Shown piece after piece: positions 6,890 to 14,576 of a stretch of DNA of 19,699 bases (its first letter is position 1; every line of letters begins with the position of its first letter). The notes beneath the pieces are model-generated. The model saw nothing but the letters and a program-made list of their open reading frames with translations. It did not search any database and was not told the DNA's origin. The translations under genes were made by a program, and so were the position numbers. Origin of the DNA: Deltaproteobacteria bacterium (GTDB lineage Bacteria > Desulfobacterota > DSM-4660 > Desulfatiglandales > HGW-15); the NCBI GenBank assembly GCA_016929815.1, contig JAFGIC010000026.1:1-19699 (forward strand). Direction: 5' to 3'.

Positions 6890-8757
6890 CTGAAAAGATC
6901 AAAAAAGATAGAGGAAGTTTTCTGGGACCGTTTAACGCTGTCCGTTTTCTCTGGAAAAAACCGAAGACCTTAAGGTATCCCTTTGAACCCAAAGAGCCTG
7001 CCCTAAGATACAGGGGCTTCCATCTTAACGACTGGGATAAGTGTACAGGGTGCGGTAACTGCGCTGATATATGCCCTAATGAAGCGATTGAGATGGTAAA
7101 GATACCTGAATTGGAATCCAGGCCCAGGGAGGGTAAAAAGGACGAAAGGCCCAGGCTTGATTATGGAAGGTGCTGCTTCTGCGGTCTGTGCGTTGACATA
7201 TGCCCTGCCGGATCATTGAGTCTCTCCAGGGACTACTTCCATATCCATTTTGACACAGACACCTTTACCTTCATTCCCAAGAATGAAATCCTGGATAAGG
7301 AAAAGTTTTTCCCTGCCGGAGAATATTCCGTGCTCAAGGCAAGCCTGAGCCATCGCAAAAAGGATTATGAAGGGTTTTCATCCGATCTGAAATATTCCTT
7401 ATTTGAACCGGAAAGGGTTATGATGCCTCAGGTGGAACCTGAGGAGAGGAAGATTTCTTTTATAGAGCAGGTTATCGGTTACAACAAAGAGGAGGCAAAA
7501 AAAGAGGCGTCCAGATGCCTGGAATGCAGGTTATGTGAGGAGGCCTGCCCAGCCCATTTAAAGATCTCCGATTATATAAGGGCAATCTACGAGGATAAAC
7601 CTGAAGAGTCTTTAAGAAAGATATTTGAGGATAATCCTATCCCGGCCATATGCGGACGGGTATGCATGAAATACTGTGAAGCGGCCTGTTCATTGAGAAT
7701 AAGAGGAGAGGCTCTATCCATAAGGTGGCTGAAGAGGTATGTGGCTGATGTTATCAATGATTACAAAACCGCTATGGAATTGAAGCCAGGCAACCCTACC
7801 GGCAAAAAGATTGCCGTTATAGGCGCAGGACCGGGAGGCATGTCGGTGGCCTATTTTCTGAGGCTTAAGGGCCATGATGTAACAATATTCGATTCTCTTC
7901 CCGGAGGGGGAGGGACAATGAGGATCGGTCCGCCTATCTATCGACTGCCCCTGGAGGCAATTGATCAGGATGTAAATTACATCGCCTCGTTAGGGGTTGA
8001 ATTCAGATTTAATACAACTGTAGGAAAAGATATCCTGTTTGAAGATATCATGAAGGATTATGATGCCGTTTACCTTGGAATAGGCATGACCATAAGCAAC
8101 TCGACAAGGGTCAAGAATGCAGATAAATGCCTTCTGGCCCTCAATTTCCTGGAGGATAATAAGCTGGGCAAGGCCGTTGAAGCAGGTAAAAAGGTCATCG
8201 TAATAGGCGGAGGCAATGTAGCCATGGATGTGGCCAGGGTAGCGCTCCGGCTGCAGAATATTCAACACCCCGGGAAAGAGATCTTGACCCAGACCGTGTC
8301 CCTGGAAGACTGGGATATATTGCCGGCCAGCAAGGATGAGATCGAGGAGTCTAAAGAGGAAGGCATCATCTTTAATCCTGGCTGGGGTCCGAAAGAGGTG
8401 GCACTCGATGAACAGGGGAATGTAAAAGGCCTCTGGTGTAAAAAGGTAAAATCCGTATTTGATGATATGGGCAGATTCAACCCCAGCTTTTATGAAGACC
8501 AAGAGATGCTTCTGGAAGGAGACATGATAATTGAGGCCATAGGACAGAGACCTGACTTTTCATTCATACCAGAGGCACTCTTTAAAAAACTTGAATTTAC
8601 GGAGAGAAGAAAGGTCAAGGTTGATGAAAACGGACAAACCACGATAGAAAAGGTCTTTGCCGGAGGCGATATCGTTAACACAAGCCTTGATGCGGTAACC
8701 GCCATCGCGGACGCCAAGATAGCCTCAGAGGGCATTAACAGATACCTGTCCTCGTAA
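6886..8757 (+). CDS. mbxN: Fusion of NuoI/MbxN-like ferredoxin and GltD/NfnB-like FAD oxidoreductase
   Basis: This 623-residue two-part protein starts with a NuoI-like part (about 1-150) carrying two [4Fe-4S] motifs, C53-x2-C56-x2-C59-x3-C63-P and C96-x2-C99-x2-C102-x3-C106-P. From about 185 onward is a GltD/NfnB-like protein: cysteines C211, C214, C217, C221 and C256, C260, C264, C268 (Fer4_20 domain), FAD fold G313-A-G-P-G-G318, second dinucleotide fold G441-G-G-N-V-A-M-D, A551-I-G-Q, and G593-G-D595 near the end. Four clusters plus FAD would let nicotinamide or ferredoxin electrons reach the NuoB/D-like subunits within one chain. The Arg-rich NADP(H) phosphate-binding stretch usual after the second fold is not recognisable. 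The ATGA overlap with the NuoD-like gene and the final position show it belongs to the complex. Confidence 0.88.
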   Translation: MTEKIKKDRGSFLGPFNAVRFLWKKPKTLRYPFEPKEPALRYRGFHLNDWDKCTGCGNCADICPNEAIEMVKIPELESRPREGKKDERPRLDYGRCCFCGLCVDICPAGSLSLSRDYFHIHFDTDTFTFIPKNEILDKEKFFPAGEYSVLKASLSHRKKDYEGFSSDLKYSLFEPERVMMPQVEPEERKISFIEQVIGYNKEEAKKEASRCLECRLCEEACPAHLKISDYIRAIYEDKPEESLRKIFEDNPIPAICGRVCMKYCEAACSLRIRGEALSIRWLKRYVADVINDYKTAMELKPGNPTGKKIAVIGAGPGGMSVAYFLRLKGHDVTIFDSLPGGGGTMRIGPPIYRLPLEAIDQDVNYIASLGVEFRFNTTVGKDILFEDIMKDYDAVYLGIGMTISNSTRVKNADKCLLALNFLEDNKLGKAVEAGKKVIVIGGGNVAMDVARVALRLQNIQHPGKEILTQTVSLEDWDILPASKDEIEESKEEGIIFNPGWGPKEVALDEQGNVKGLWCKKVKSVFDDMGRFNPSFYEDQEMLLEGDMIIEAIGQRPDFSFIPEALFKKLEFTERRKVKVDENGQTTIEKVFAGGDIVNTSLDAVTAIADAKIASEGINRYLSS

Positions 8758-9272
8758 ACTTCTCCACATATTCAATACGCCGTCCTCTTGACGGCATGAG
8801 GGGCAGGGATTCATAATTAAGCGCCACTCCCACCCCTCAAATTCGCCGACCCTTATCTTATATGACGGTTGCAAACTTCAGCGCCCGCCAAGTGTATCTC
8901 CGCAAACAAAGAGCCCCTTATAGCGCTCTAAGCCTATTGATGCCCCTGACATGCAGGATTTTTTAATATCGGCATTCAGCAAACTGACTGAAATTAAGGC
9001 TTGAGATATGAAAATGGGCATAATCGGACTATTTATAAGTGGCAAGAAAAAAGCCGGAGGTCTGCAGCCAGAAAAATTAAACAAAAGACCGGCTTCCGGA
9101 TCTAGTCCGGAATGACGAATTAAAATAGGATGGCTTATAGGCCCACTTTCAATTTGTGAAAGCTGCTGTCCGATTCAGTTTGACATGCAAATCCAAATTT
9201 TCTATATTCCGCTTTTTTAAAAAACGGGCTTTAAAAATTCCATATCAGAAAGAGGGAAGCTATCAAAACGAT
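8758..9272. other. Gene-free spacer of about 0.5 kb after the mbx operon
   Basis: I see no convincing gene. A 6-bp hairpin (8779-8784 with 8790-8795, 5-nt loop) follows the operon by about 20 nt but lacks a T-run, so it is a doubtful terminator. A 68-codon minus-strand frame (8878-9084) has no recognisable domain or start signal. A half copy of the dispersed CCGGAATGAC repeat lies at 9087-9119. The stretch reads like decayed sequence between the operon and the symporter pseudogene. Confidence 0.5.
9087..9119. repeat. Solo half of the dispersed CCGGAATGAC repeat
   Basis: TTCCGGATCTAGTCCGGAAT and the following GACG match, with one difference, the right half of the large inverted repeat inside the MITE-like element at 11839-11970. 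No left half and no GAGACC-type terminal repeat are visible nearby, so this is a truncated or related copy. Confidence 0.6.
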
Positions 9273-10108
9273 ATGACAAACACTCAAATCTTGATCCTGT
9301 TAAGCGTAGCCGCATATATACTGGTCAACCTGGGGATCGGCTACTGGGCAAGCCGTTTTATAAAGAATGAGGCGGATTTTATCATTGCTGGCGGGCGTCT
9401 GGGATGGCTGCTCTCCATCGGCACGATCTTTGCCACGTGGTTCGGCGCCGAGACCTGCATGGGATCGGCAGGGACCTCCTTCGCAGTGAAGGGAGACTGG
9501 GCGTCATCGCCGGGGTAATGTACATACTGATAGGGCTGGTTCCGGTCCTGCTGGGGATATACGGCCGCGTTGCAATGCCCGAGAACTCCAGGGAGGCGAT
9601 CCTGATTGATCTGGCCCTGAAATATCTTTCGCCCTTCTTTATTGCCGTCTTCCTGGGCGCGCTCCTTGCCGCGATCATGAGTTCTGCAGACAGCGCCCTG
9701 CTCGCGCCTTCAAGCATAATAGGGCACAATATCCTCCCTTATTTCAAACCTTCCGCAACTGAAAAGGAAAAACTGAGATTATGCCGGTGGAGCGTCCCCG
9801 TGCTGGGTGTTGTTTCCCTGATGATGGCCCTTTACTTCCAGAATATCTATGAACTGTGCCAGGAGGCCTGGGGCATACTCCTTACAGGAGTAGCCGCGCC
9901 CATGTTCTTCGGCGTTTACTGGAAGAGGACCACAAGCGCAGGGGCCTTAACAGGCGCAATCGCGGGCATTGTATGCTGGGTTGTTGTAAAGGTCTTTTTT
10001 GAGGATTATCCGTCAAACCTCATAGGCTTTATATGTTCCTGCTGTTTTATTGTCCTTGCAAGCCTTGCGACCGGCGCTGCCGGAGAAAGGGCGCAGTCGG
10101 CGGCATAA
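9273..10108 (+). pseudogene. Sodium:solute symporter (SSS family) pseudogene
   Basis: Two frames encode parts of one SSS-family transporter. The first (ATG at 9273) gives about 80 residues with the N-terminal helix and L-G-W-L-L-S-I-G-T-I-F-A-T-W-F-G-A-E-T, then hits TAA at 9516-9518. The second frame continues from about 9485 with G-V-M-Y-I-L-I-G-L-V-P-V-L-L-G and later A-A-I-M-S-S-A-D-S-A-L-L-A-P-S-S, the conserved SSS signature. Intact members have about 450-550 residues and 13 helices; here the early-helix region joins directly to the middle of the protein, so roughly 150 or more residues are missing as well as the frame being shifted. The junction is at about 9475-9500. It cannot make a working transporter. 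Confidence 0.85.
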
Positions 10109-10125
10109 GAGTAACGACAATCAAT

Positions 10126-10158
10126 ATCAATCCATAAACTCCCGGTTTATGGATTGAT
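10126..10158. terminator. Strong hairpin after the symporter pseudogene
   Basis: A perfect 14-bp inverted repeat (ATCAATCCATAAAC and its complement) with a 5-nt loop TCCCG lies 17 nt after the symporter stop. There is no T-run after it, so it may be a relic terminator, a bidirectional mRNA-end structure or a repeat. The 10-mer ATCCATAAAC recurs at 10201-10210. Confidence 0.4.
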
Positions 10159-10351
10159 TGAAAGTGGTTAAATCCGCTCTTGACTAAACTTTTATTCCTT
10201 ATCCATAAACCAGTGCTTGATTGCATAAATACCTAATAGAATATCAGGCTCTCTCGTACTTGTATTAATATGGGAGCAGATAATTTAAGACTATCGTCAT
10301 ATAGATTATTAAACCCATATTACAGTCAAATCACCGCTAAAGGGGCGAGAC

Positions 10352-11260
10352 ATGAAGATACTGATGACAGGGGGAACAGGTTTTATCGGGTCTTTTTTAA
10401 CAGATAAATTTATCCGTGACGGGCATGAAGTATCAATATTAATACGAAAAGAGATCGACATTAAAAAGAAGTCTCGAAATATTACATTTATTAATGGAGC
10501 TCCCACGGTCTCCGGGCCTTGGCAACATCTGGTTAATAATTATGACGTTATCATAAATCTTACTGGCGCCTCAATCTTCAGCAGATGGACTGGTGAACAG
10601 AAAAAATTAATAAAAGAGACAAGGATCAATTCAACAAGGAATATCGTTGATGCTCTAGATGCAAACCTTTCCAAAGCTGTTACCCTATTTAATGCATCTG
10701 CGGTTGGATACTACGGGTTCCACGGGGATGAAGAACTTACAGAGGAAGCCCCGCCCGGAAATGACTTTTTGGCAACCGTAGCAAAGGAATGGGAAAAAGA
10801 GGCATTAGAAGCAAAAAAGAAAGGTGTAAGGGTATGCATTATGAGATTTGGTATTGTGCTCGGCACTGATGGCGGAATTATTGGCCGTATGATCCCACTT
10901 TTCAAAAATTTTTTAGGTGGACCTATAGGTAACGGAAAACAATGGTTTTCGTGGGTTCATGCAGATGATTTAACAGAAGCATTTTCTTTTTTGCTCAAGC
11001 ATCCAGAGTTATCCGGCCCCTTTAATGTATGTTCGCCGGTACCTGTCAGAAATAAAGGTCTCGTAAAAGCAATCGGTAAGGCTCTAAAACGTCCCTCTTT
11101 AATGCCGTTGCCCGGCTTTATTATCAGGTTGGTATTGGGGGAATTCGGTTGCGTTATCTTAAAAGGACAAAAGGTTTTACCGCGACGCCTAATAGAGAAT
11201 GGCTTTATTTTCAAACATCAAAATATCGACGATGCTATTGCAGCCATAATCACTAACTGA
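10352..11260 (+). CDS. TIGR01777 family SDR epimerase (YfcH/SDR39U1-like)
   Basis: This 302-residue protein is of the extended short-chain dehydrogenase fold. The N-terminus has G7-G-T-G-F-I-G13, the NAD(P)-binding turn. S-A-V-G-Y-Y-G (116-122) followed by L-T-E-E and D-F-L-A-T-V-A-K-E-W-E is the hallmark of TIGR01777 (YfcH, plant SulA, SDR39U1). The C-terminal part (about 250-298, with P-L-P-G-F-I-I-R-L-V-L-G and R-R-L-I-E-N-G-F-I-F) matches DUF1731. Length is normal for the family. No standard Y-x3-K catalytic pair stands out, and the substrate is unknown for most members. A good ribosome site, AAAGGGG, lies at 10339-10345. It stands alone as a single-gene unit. Confidence 0.92.
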   Translation: MKILMTGGTGFIGSFLTDKFIRDGHEVSILIRKEIDIKKKSRNITFINGAPTVSGPWQHLVNNYDVIINLTGASIFSRWTGEQKKLIKETRINSTRNIVDALDANLSKAVTLFNASAVGYYGFHGDEELTEEAPPGNDFLATVAKEWEKEALEAKKKGVRVCIMRFGIVLGTDGGIIGRMIPLFKNFLGGPIGNGKQWFSWVHADDLTEAFSFLLKHPELSGPFNVCSPVPVRNKGLVKAIGKALKRPSLMPLPGFIIRLVLGEFGCVILKGQKVLPRRLIENGFIFKHQNIDDAIAAIITN

Positions 11261-11353
11261 AAAAGGGATATATTTTCCACAAGGCATTTGATTCAAATTC
11301 AAATGTCCATTTAATTATAGATCTCATATTACATTTATAATGAATAGTCATCA

Positions 11354-11656
11354 ATGAAACCACGTATCAACCCACTACATGTGTTTAAGAATAGTAAAAC
11401 CCCTGCCGGTCTTTATGCATGTCAAAAATGGCTCGTAGAATCTGATAACGGTCAATGGAAAAACGACTTTAGAGAGGTTGTTAAAGGATTGTTTAAGAAT
11501 CAAAACAAAAATGGATCATGGAAGGAATCACAGATTGAGAAAGCATTCACAAGATTATACGATAGCCAAAATGAAGATGGTACATGGAGTGACGATGAGC
11601 CTGAATGGAATACATTCCTGGTCGTACATGCCCTTAAAAATAAAGGGTTTTTCTAG
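11354..11656 (+). CDS. Small orphan protein with QW (terpene cyclase-like) motifs
   Basis: This 100-residue frame contains two good QW motifs of the squalene/prenyl cyclase type, Q50-N-K-N-G-S-W56 and Q72-N-E-D-G-T-W78, and a looser one, Q24 to G33-Q-W35. The first is preceded by K-G-L-F-K-N, as in the full motif. QW motifs stabilise alpha-alpha barrels of squalene-hopene cyclases and prenyltransferase-like proteins of 300-700 residues, so this is either a small stand-alone helical repeat protein or a surviving fragment. No DxDD active-site motif and no strong ribosome site are visible. About 50 nt after its stop lies a 20-bp match to the cyclase gene 3' ends. I cannot assign a function. Confidence 0.55.
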   Translation: MKPRINPLHVFKNSKTPAGLYACQKWLVESDNGQWKNDFREVVKGLFKNQNKNGSWKESQIEKAFTRLYDSQNEDGTWSDDEPEWNTFLVVHALKNKGFF

Positions 11657-11703
11657 AATAGATCTGTTAACTCTTAAAATAATGTTGCTTCCAGCGGTTA
11701 CTA

Positions 11704-11723
11704 ATTTTGAGTGCGACTGATAT
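11704..11723 (+). repeat. 20-bp box identical to cyclase gene 3' ends
   Basis: ATTTTGAGTGCGACTGATAT is identical to 15763-15782 (cyclase tail remnant) and 17990-18009 (end of the second cyclase), and nearly identical to 14270 onward (end of the first). It encodes the C-terminal F-E-C-D and the stop. Here it has no cyclase body in front: homology stops immediately on both sides. It is the fourth copy in the window. Confidence 0.7.
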
Positions 11724-11838
11724 GCGATGATAGTTTTAGAATATATAAGCTATTGTTCAATAAATATCAAATGGTTATCGGACACTAATGTGGCAAGTTA
11801 TTCTTTAAAAATCGACCTTTGCCGCTCACATACAAGAT

Positions 11839-11970
11839 GAGACCTTTGCAAAACGATACAAAAGATGCAATGTCGTCATTCCGGCGGAGGCCGGAATCTA
11901 GTGTTTTCGAAGAGTTCATGGATTCCGGATCAAGTCCGGAATGACGGGAATGGAGTTTCGCAAAGGTCTC
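11839..11970. mobile_element. 132-bp MITE-like element with 16-bp inverted ends
   Basis: Left end GAGACCTTTGCAAAAC (11839-11854) and right end GTTTCGCAAAGGTCTC (11955-11970) are inverted repeats with 15 of 16 matches. The 5-mer AAGAT flanks both sides (11834-11838 and 11971-11975), as expected for a target-site duplication. Inside is a second, larger inverted repeat (GTCATTCCGG about 11874 against CCGGAATGAC at 11936-11945) that would fold into a long stem. There is no transposase, so it would be mobilised in trans. Confidence 0.7.
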
Positions 11971-12144
11971 AAGATATAGATTTGTCCCGAAATCCATTTG
12001 TTGCCTAAAACCGATATTTTTCATATAATTTCCATCAACAAGGCAATAAATCAACCAACAACCTAACACTATATTCAATTTTATTTTCCTTACTGTGCGA
12101 ACAATCTCTTTTTTTCAACTTAAAGGCTGAAAGGAGAATAGACG

Positions 12145-14286
12145 ATGACCACAGAAGACTTCCATCGCAAACTCACCGCAATATTAAGTGCTGATGTCGT
12201 CGGTTACAGTCGGCTGATGGGGGATGATGAAGCGGCCACGGTCAAAACCCTGGAGACCTATAAAGGGGTGATGTCTTCCTTGATCAGGCAGCACAGGGGA
12301 AGGGTTGTGGATTCCCCGGGGGATAATCTTCTGGCCGAATTCGGGAGCGTGGTCGATGCTGTTCAATGCGCCGTGTCCATACAGAAAGAACTTCAGGCCC
12401 GTAATGCGGATTTGCCAGAAAACCGCAGGATGGAATTTCGTATAGGGATCAATCTTGGAGACGTGATCGAAGAGCAAGATCGCATCTACGGCGATGGAGT
12501 CAATATCGCAGCCCGTCTTGAATCCCTCGCAGACCCCGGTGGAATATGTATCTCAAAGACGGCCTTTGATCACATAGAGAGCAAGTTACCCTTGGGATAC
12601 GAGTATTTGGGTGAGCAGACAGTTAAAAACATTGCCAAGCCTGTAGGCGCCTACAAGGTTTTGATGGAGACAAGGGTTGTCGATGCAAAGACGAAAGGGA
12701 AAGTAAAGGCTCCATTTTGGCTAAAAAAATCGGTCCTTTCCCTTGGAATCATCGTGATTCTGGCAATAGCTGGCATTCTATACTGGAACATCTATTCTCG
12801 TGCGCCATCTATTGAGCCTGCATCTATTGAGCCTGAGCAAATAACTGTTGTTCCCGAGGTTAAAGAAGGGCTGAAAACAATAGCAGTCTTACTGTTTGAT
12901 AACGTTTCATCAGATCCCGAGCAGGATTATTTTGCTTATGGTCTTTCAGAAGAAATACTCAACAGCCTTTGCCAGATACCCGAGTTAGGAGTTGCGGGAA
13001 AGACATCTTCATTCTCCTCTCAAGTTAAGGATAAAACCATTCAAGAGATAGACAGCTTACTTGGGGTTGATTATGTTTTAGAAGGCAGCGTAAGAAAGTC
13101 TGGCAATGAATTAAGAATAACTGCTCAGTTGATCCAAGTAGCAGATAATCGCCATCTCTGGTCTGAGACTTATGATCGAGAACTTAAGGATATTTTCGAT
13201 ATACAGGAAGATATCGCGACAGCTGTTGCCGATGAACTTAAAGCAACCTTAGGAGTTGGCCACTCTCAAAAACAGCTGGGTGGAACCGATAACGAGAAAG
13301 CCTATGAGTTCTATTTGATTGCTAACGGACAGTATAGAGATCGAGACCCTGATCGTGCTTTGATATCAATTAACGAAGCACTTGCTATAGATCATGATTT
13401 TGCACAAGCATGGGCATTGAAGGCGGATATTCACCAAGGGCTTACACCAATGGTATCCAACGATCGCATTGCAACTGAGCTGAATGAGGGGCTCCAGGCT
13501 GCTAAAAAAGCTATCGAGCTTGAGCCCAATCTTGCTGCTGGGCACAAATCATTAGGCATTATTAAATCAGTTATGGGTAAATGGATTGAGGCGGAATTAG
13601 CACTTACTAAGGCTCGTGAACTAGTAACTGATTCATCGCTGCGCTATGAGATGGATTATTCTTTACATTATATTTATGTAGCCAACCTCGAAAGGGCTAA
13701 AAATATCTTCGAAGGTCTATTGCGAAATGATCCTCTAAATGGAAACTTCCGCTCGCTTTATCTACAGTGTTTAGGCCTTCTCGGTGATGTACAGGGAGCC
13801 GAGGAGGAATATCAACGTGGAGTAGCACTTTTCGGAGATGAGTGGAGTAATTATGCTAGAGAACAGATCACACTAGCTCGCCTCGGCTCTGGCAATGCAG
13901 TATCCCGAGATGATATAATATATTCTGATCAAATCCATGATACGGCAAAGGAACATCTTGGTTCACAGGAAGGTGGAGTGGCGGAACTTCACCGAATATA
14001 TACCGATGACAACAATTTAAATGTATGGGATTTAGCTTATATTTCAATTTGGGCTGCCTATTTCGGTGACATTGAGTTTGCAATGGATGCCATGGAAAAA
14101 TCGGAAAGCATCATCGTATTTGGTGTGGCCCAAAATCTATTATGGTATCCGGTAATGCGTGAAGTCCGTCAGACACCTCGATTTAAAGAATTCCTCAGAG
14201 AGATCGGTTTAGTCGACTACTGGAACAAATTCGGCTGGCCGGACATATGTTATAAGCTTGATAATGGCGATTTTGAGTGCGATTGA
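12145..14286 (+). CDS. Class III nucleotide cyclase with TolB-like and TPR sensor region (copy 1)
   Basis: This 713-residue protein has a cyclase domain at about 8-175, with metal-binding Asp17 (S-A-D-V-V-G-Y-S) and Asp60 (S-P-G-D-N), and transition-state Asn120 and Arg124 (G-V-N-I-A-A-R). The canonical substrate-selecting Lys and Asp positions are Asp56 and Arg113, so ATP versus GTP use is open. One helix (196-214) follows Lys-rich residues, predicting a cytoplasmic cyclase. Next come a TolB-like domain (about 243-370, K-T-I-A-V-L-L-F-D-N) and helical TPR-type repeats (about 380-600), inferred to be periplasmic. The C-terminus, W-N-K-F-G-W-P-D-I-C702 to F-E-C712-D, is shared with its paralogues. 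The ribosome site is AAAGGAG at 12130-12136. Its TolB-like part is clearly more divergent from copies 2 and 3 than they are from each other. Confidence 0.9.
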   Translation: MTTEDFHRKLTAILSADVVGYSRLMGDDEAATVKTLETYKGVMSSLIRQHRGRVVDSPGDNLLAEFGSVVDAVQCAVSIQKELQARNADLPENRRMEFRIGINLGDVIEEQDRIYGDGVNIAARLESLADPGGICISKTAFDHIESKLPLGYEYLGEQTVKNIAKPVGAYKVLMETRVVDAKTKGKVKAPFWLKKSVLSLGIIVILAIAGILYWNIYSRAPSIEPASIEPEQITVVPEVKEGLKTIAVLLFDNVSSDPEQDYFAYGLSEEILNSLCQIPELGVAGKTSSFSSQVKDKTIQEIDSLLGVDYVLEGSVRKSGNELRITAQLIQVADNRHLWSETYDRELKDIFDIQEDIATAVADELKATLGVGHSQKQLGGTDNEKAYEFYLIANGQYRDRDPDRALISINEALAIDHDFAQAWALKADIHQGLTPMVSNDRIATELNEGLQAAKKAIELEPNLAAGHKSLGIIKSVMGKWIEAELALTKARELVTDSSLRYEMDYSLHYIYVANLERAKNIFEGLLRNDPLNGNFRSLYLQCLGLLGDVQGAEEEYQRGVALFGDEWSNYAREQITLARLGSGNAVSRDDIIYSDQIHDTAKEHLGSQEGGVAELHRIYTDDNNLNVWDLAYISIWAAYFGDIEFAMDAMEKSESIIVFGVAQNLLWYPVMREVRQTPRFKEFLREIGLVDYWNKFGWPDICYKLDNGDFECD

Positions 14287-14522
14287 TAACAAAAGGGTTC
14301 TAGGATTCCAGGATTCAAGGGTTCGAGAGCTAGACAAAAAAATAGGTCGAGGATTCGATAGAACATAATAAAAGCTTTAAATATAACAGAAAAGCGGAAG
14401 GGAATCAGGTGCTATTTTCTCAAAAAAGAGGTCTAAGGGCAAAACTTATTGATTTTATAGAATATATTGCAGATTAAGGAGAAAGGGCAATGTTTTTGCC
14501 GCATCAAGTGCGGAGAAAAACC
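14287..14522. other. Spacer between first cyclase and Fic promoter
   Basis: No gene is seen. The first 80 nt contain short degenerate repeats of GGATTC/GGGTTC. This spacer does not resemble the roughly 95-nt spacer that follows the cyclase tail at 15779 and the second cyclase at 18006, which supports replacement of the original downstream sequence by the Fic segment. Confidence 0.45.
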
Positions 14523-14560
14523 TTGAATTTGCGGAGAATATAGATTATAATCTCCGCAAA
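14523..14560 (+). promoter_or_regulatory. Fic promoter with overlapping palindromic operator
   Basis: TTGAAT (14523-14528), 17 nt, then TATAAT (14546-14551) make a near-consensus sigma-70 promoter. A perfect inverted repeat, TTTGCGGAGA (14528-14537) and TCTCCGCAAA (14551-14560), covers the spacer and the -10 box; with further pairing inward only one mismatch interrupts 15-bp arms. A same-direction half site TGCGGAGAA lies at 14509-14517, 21 bp (about two helical turns) upstream. A repressor here would block RNA polymerase; the winged-helix C-terminus of the Fic protein is the natural candidate. Confidence 0.75.
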
Positions 14561-14576
14561 AGACAAGGAGAATAAT

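Larger units (their letters stand above)
11657..12144. other. Gene-free spacer before the cyclase array
   Basis: This 488-nt stretch holds no gene I can support. It contains the 20-bp cyclase 3'-end fragment (11704-11723) and the MITE-like element (11839-11970). A minus-strand frame across it spells H-S-G-L-D-P-E-S and L-D-S-G-L-R-R-N-D-D, the well-known translation artefact of the CCGGAATGAC repeat. The last 90 nt are AT-rich and end in an AAAGGAG ribosome site (12130-12136) for the first cyclase. Confidence 0.6.

Noticed and set aside
79..8757. Reading the operon as a respiratory complex I or as an energy-converting hydrogenase
   Set aside because: NuoE/F/G equivalents and true quinone-site context are absent and the order is MBX-like with H and H'; the large subunit lacks three of four NiFe cysteines.
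8779..8795. Hairpin as terminator of the mbx operon
   Set aside because: The stem is only 6 bp and there is no T-run.
8878..9084. Minus-strand 68-codon frame
   Set aside because: No domain, no ribosome site, and it lies in decayed sequence; possibly a remnant but not supportable as a gene.
9156..9272. Upstream start for the symporter frame
   Set aside because: The extra 39 residues are basic and not like an SSS N-terminus; the family homology begins after the ATG at 9273.
11285..11305. Palindrome CATTTGA-7-TCAAATG after the epimerase
   Set aside because: AT-rich, short, and no promoter elements align with it well enough to call an operator.
11785..12078. Minus-strand 97-codon frame
   Set aside because: Its only recognisable part (H-S-G-L-D-P-E-S, L-R-R-N-D-D) is the translated dispersed repeat, and it crosses the mobile element.
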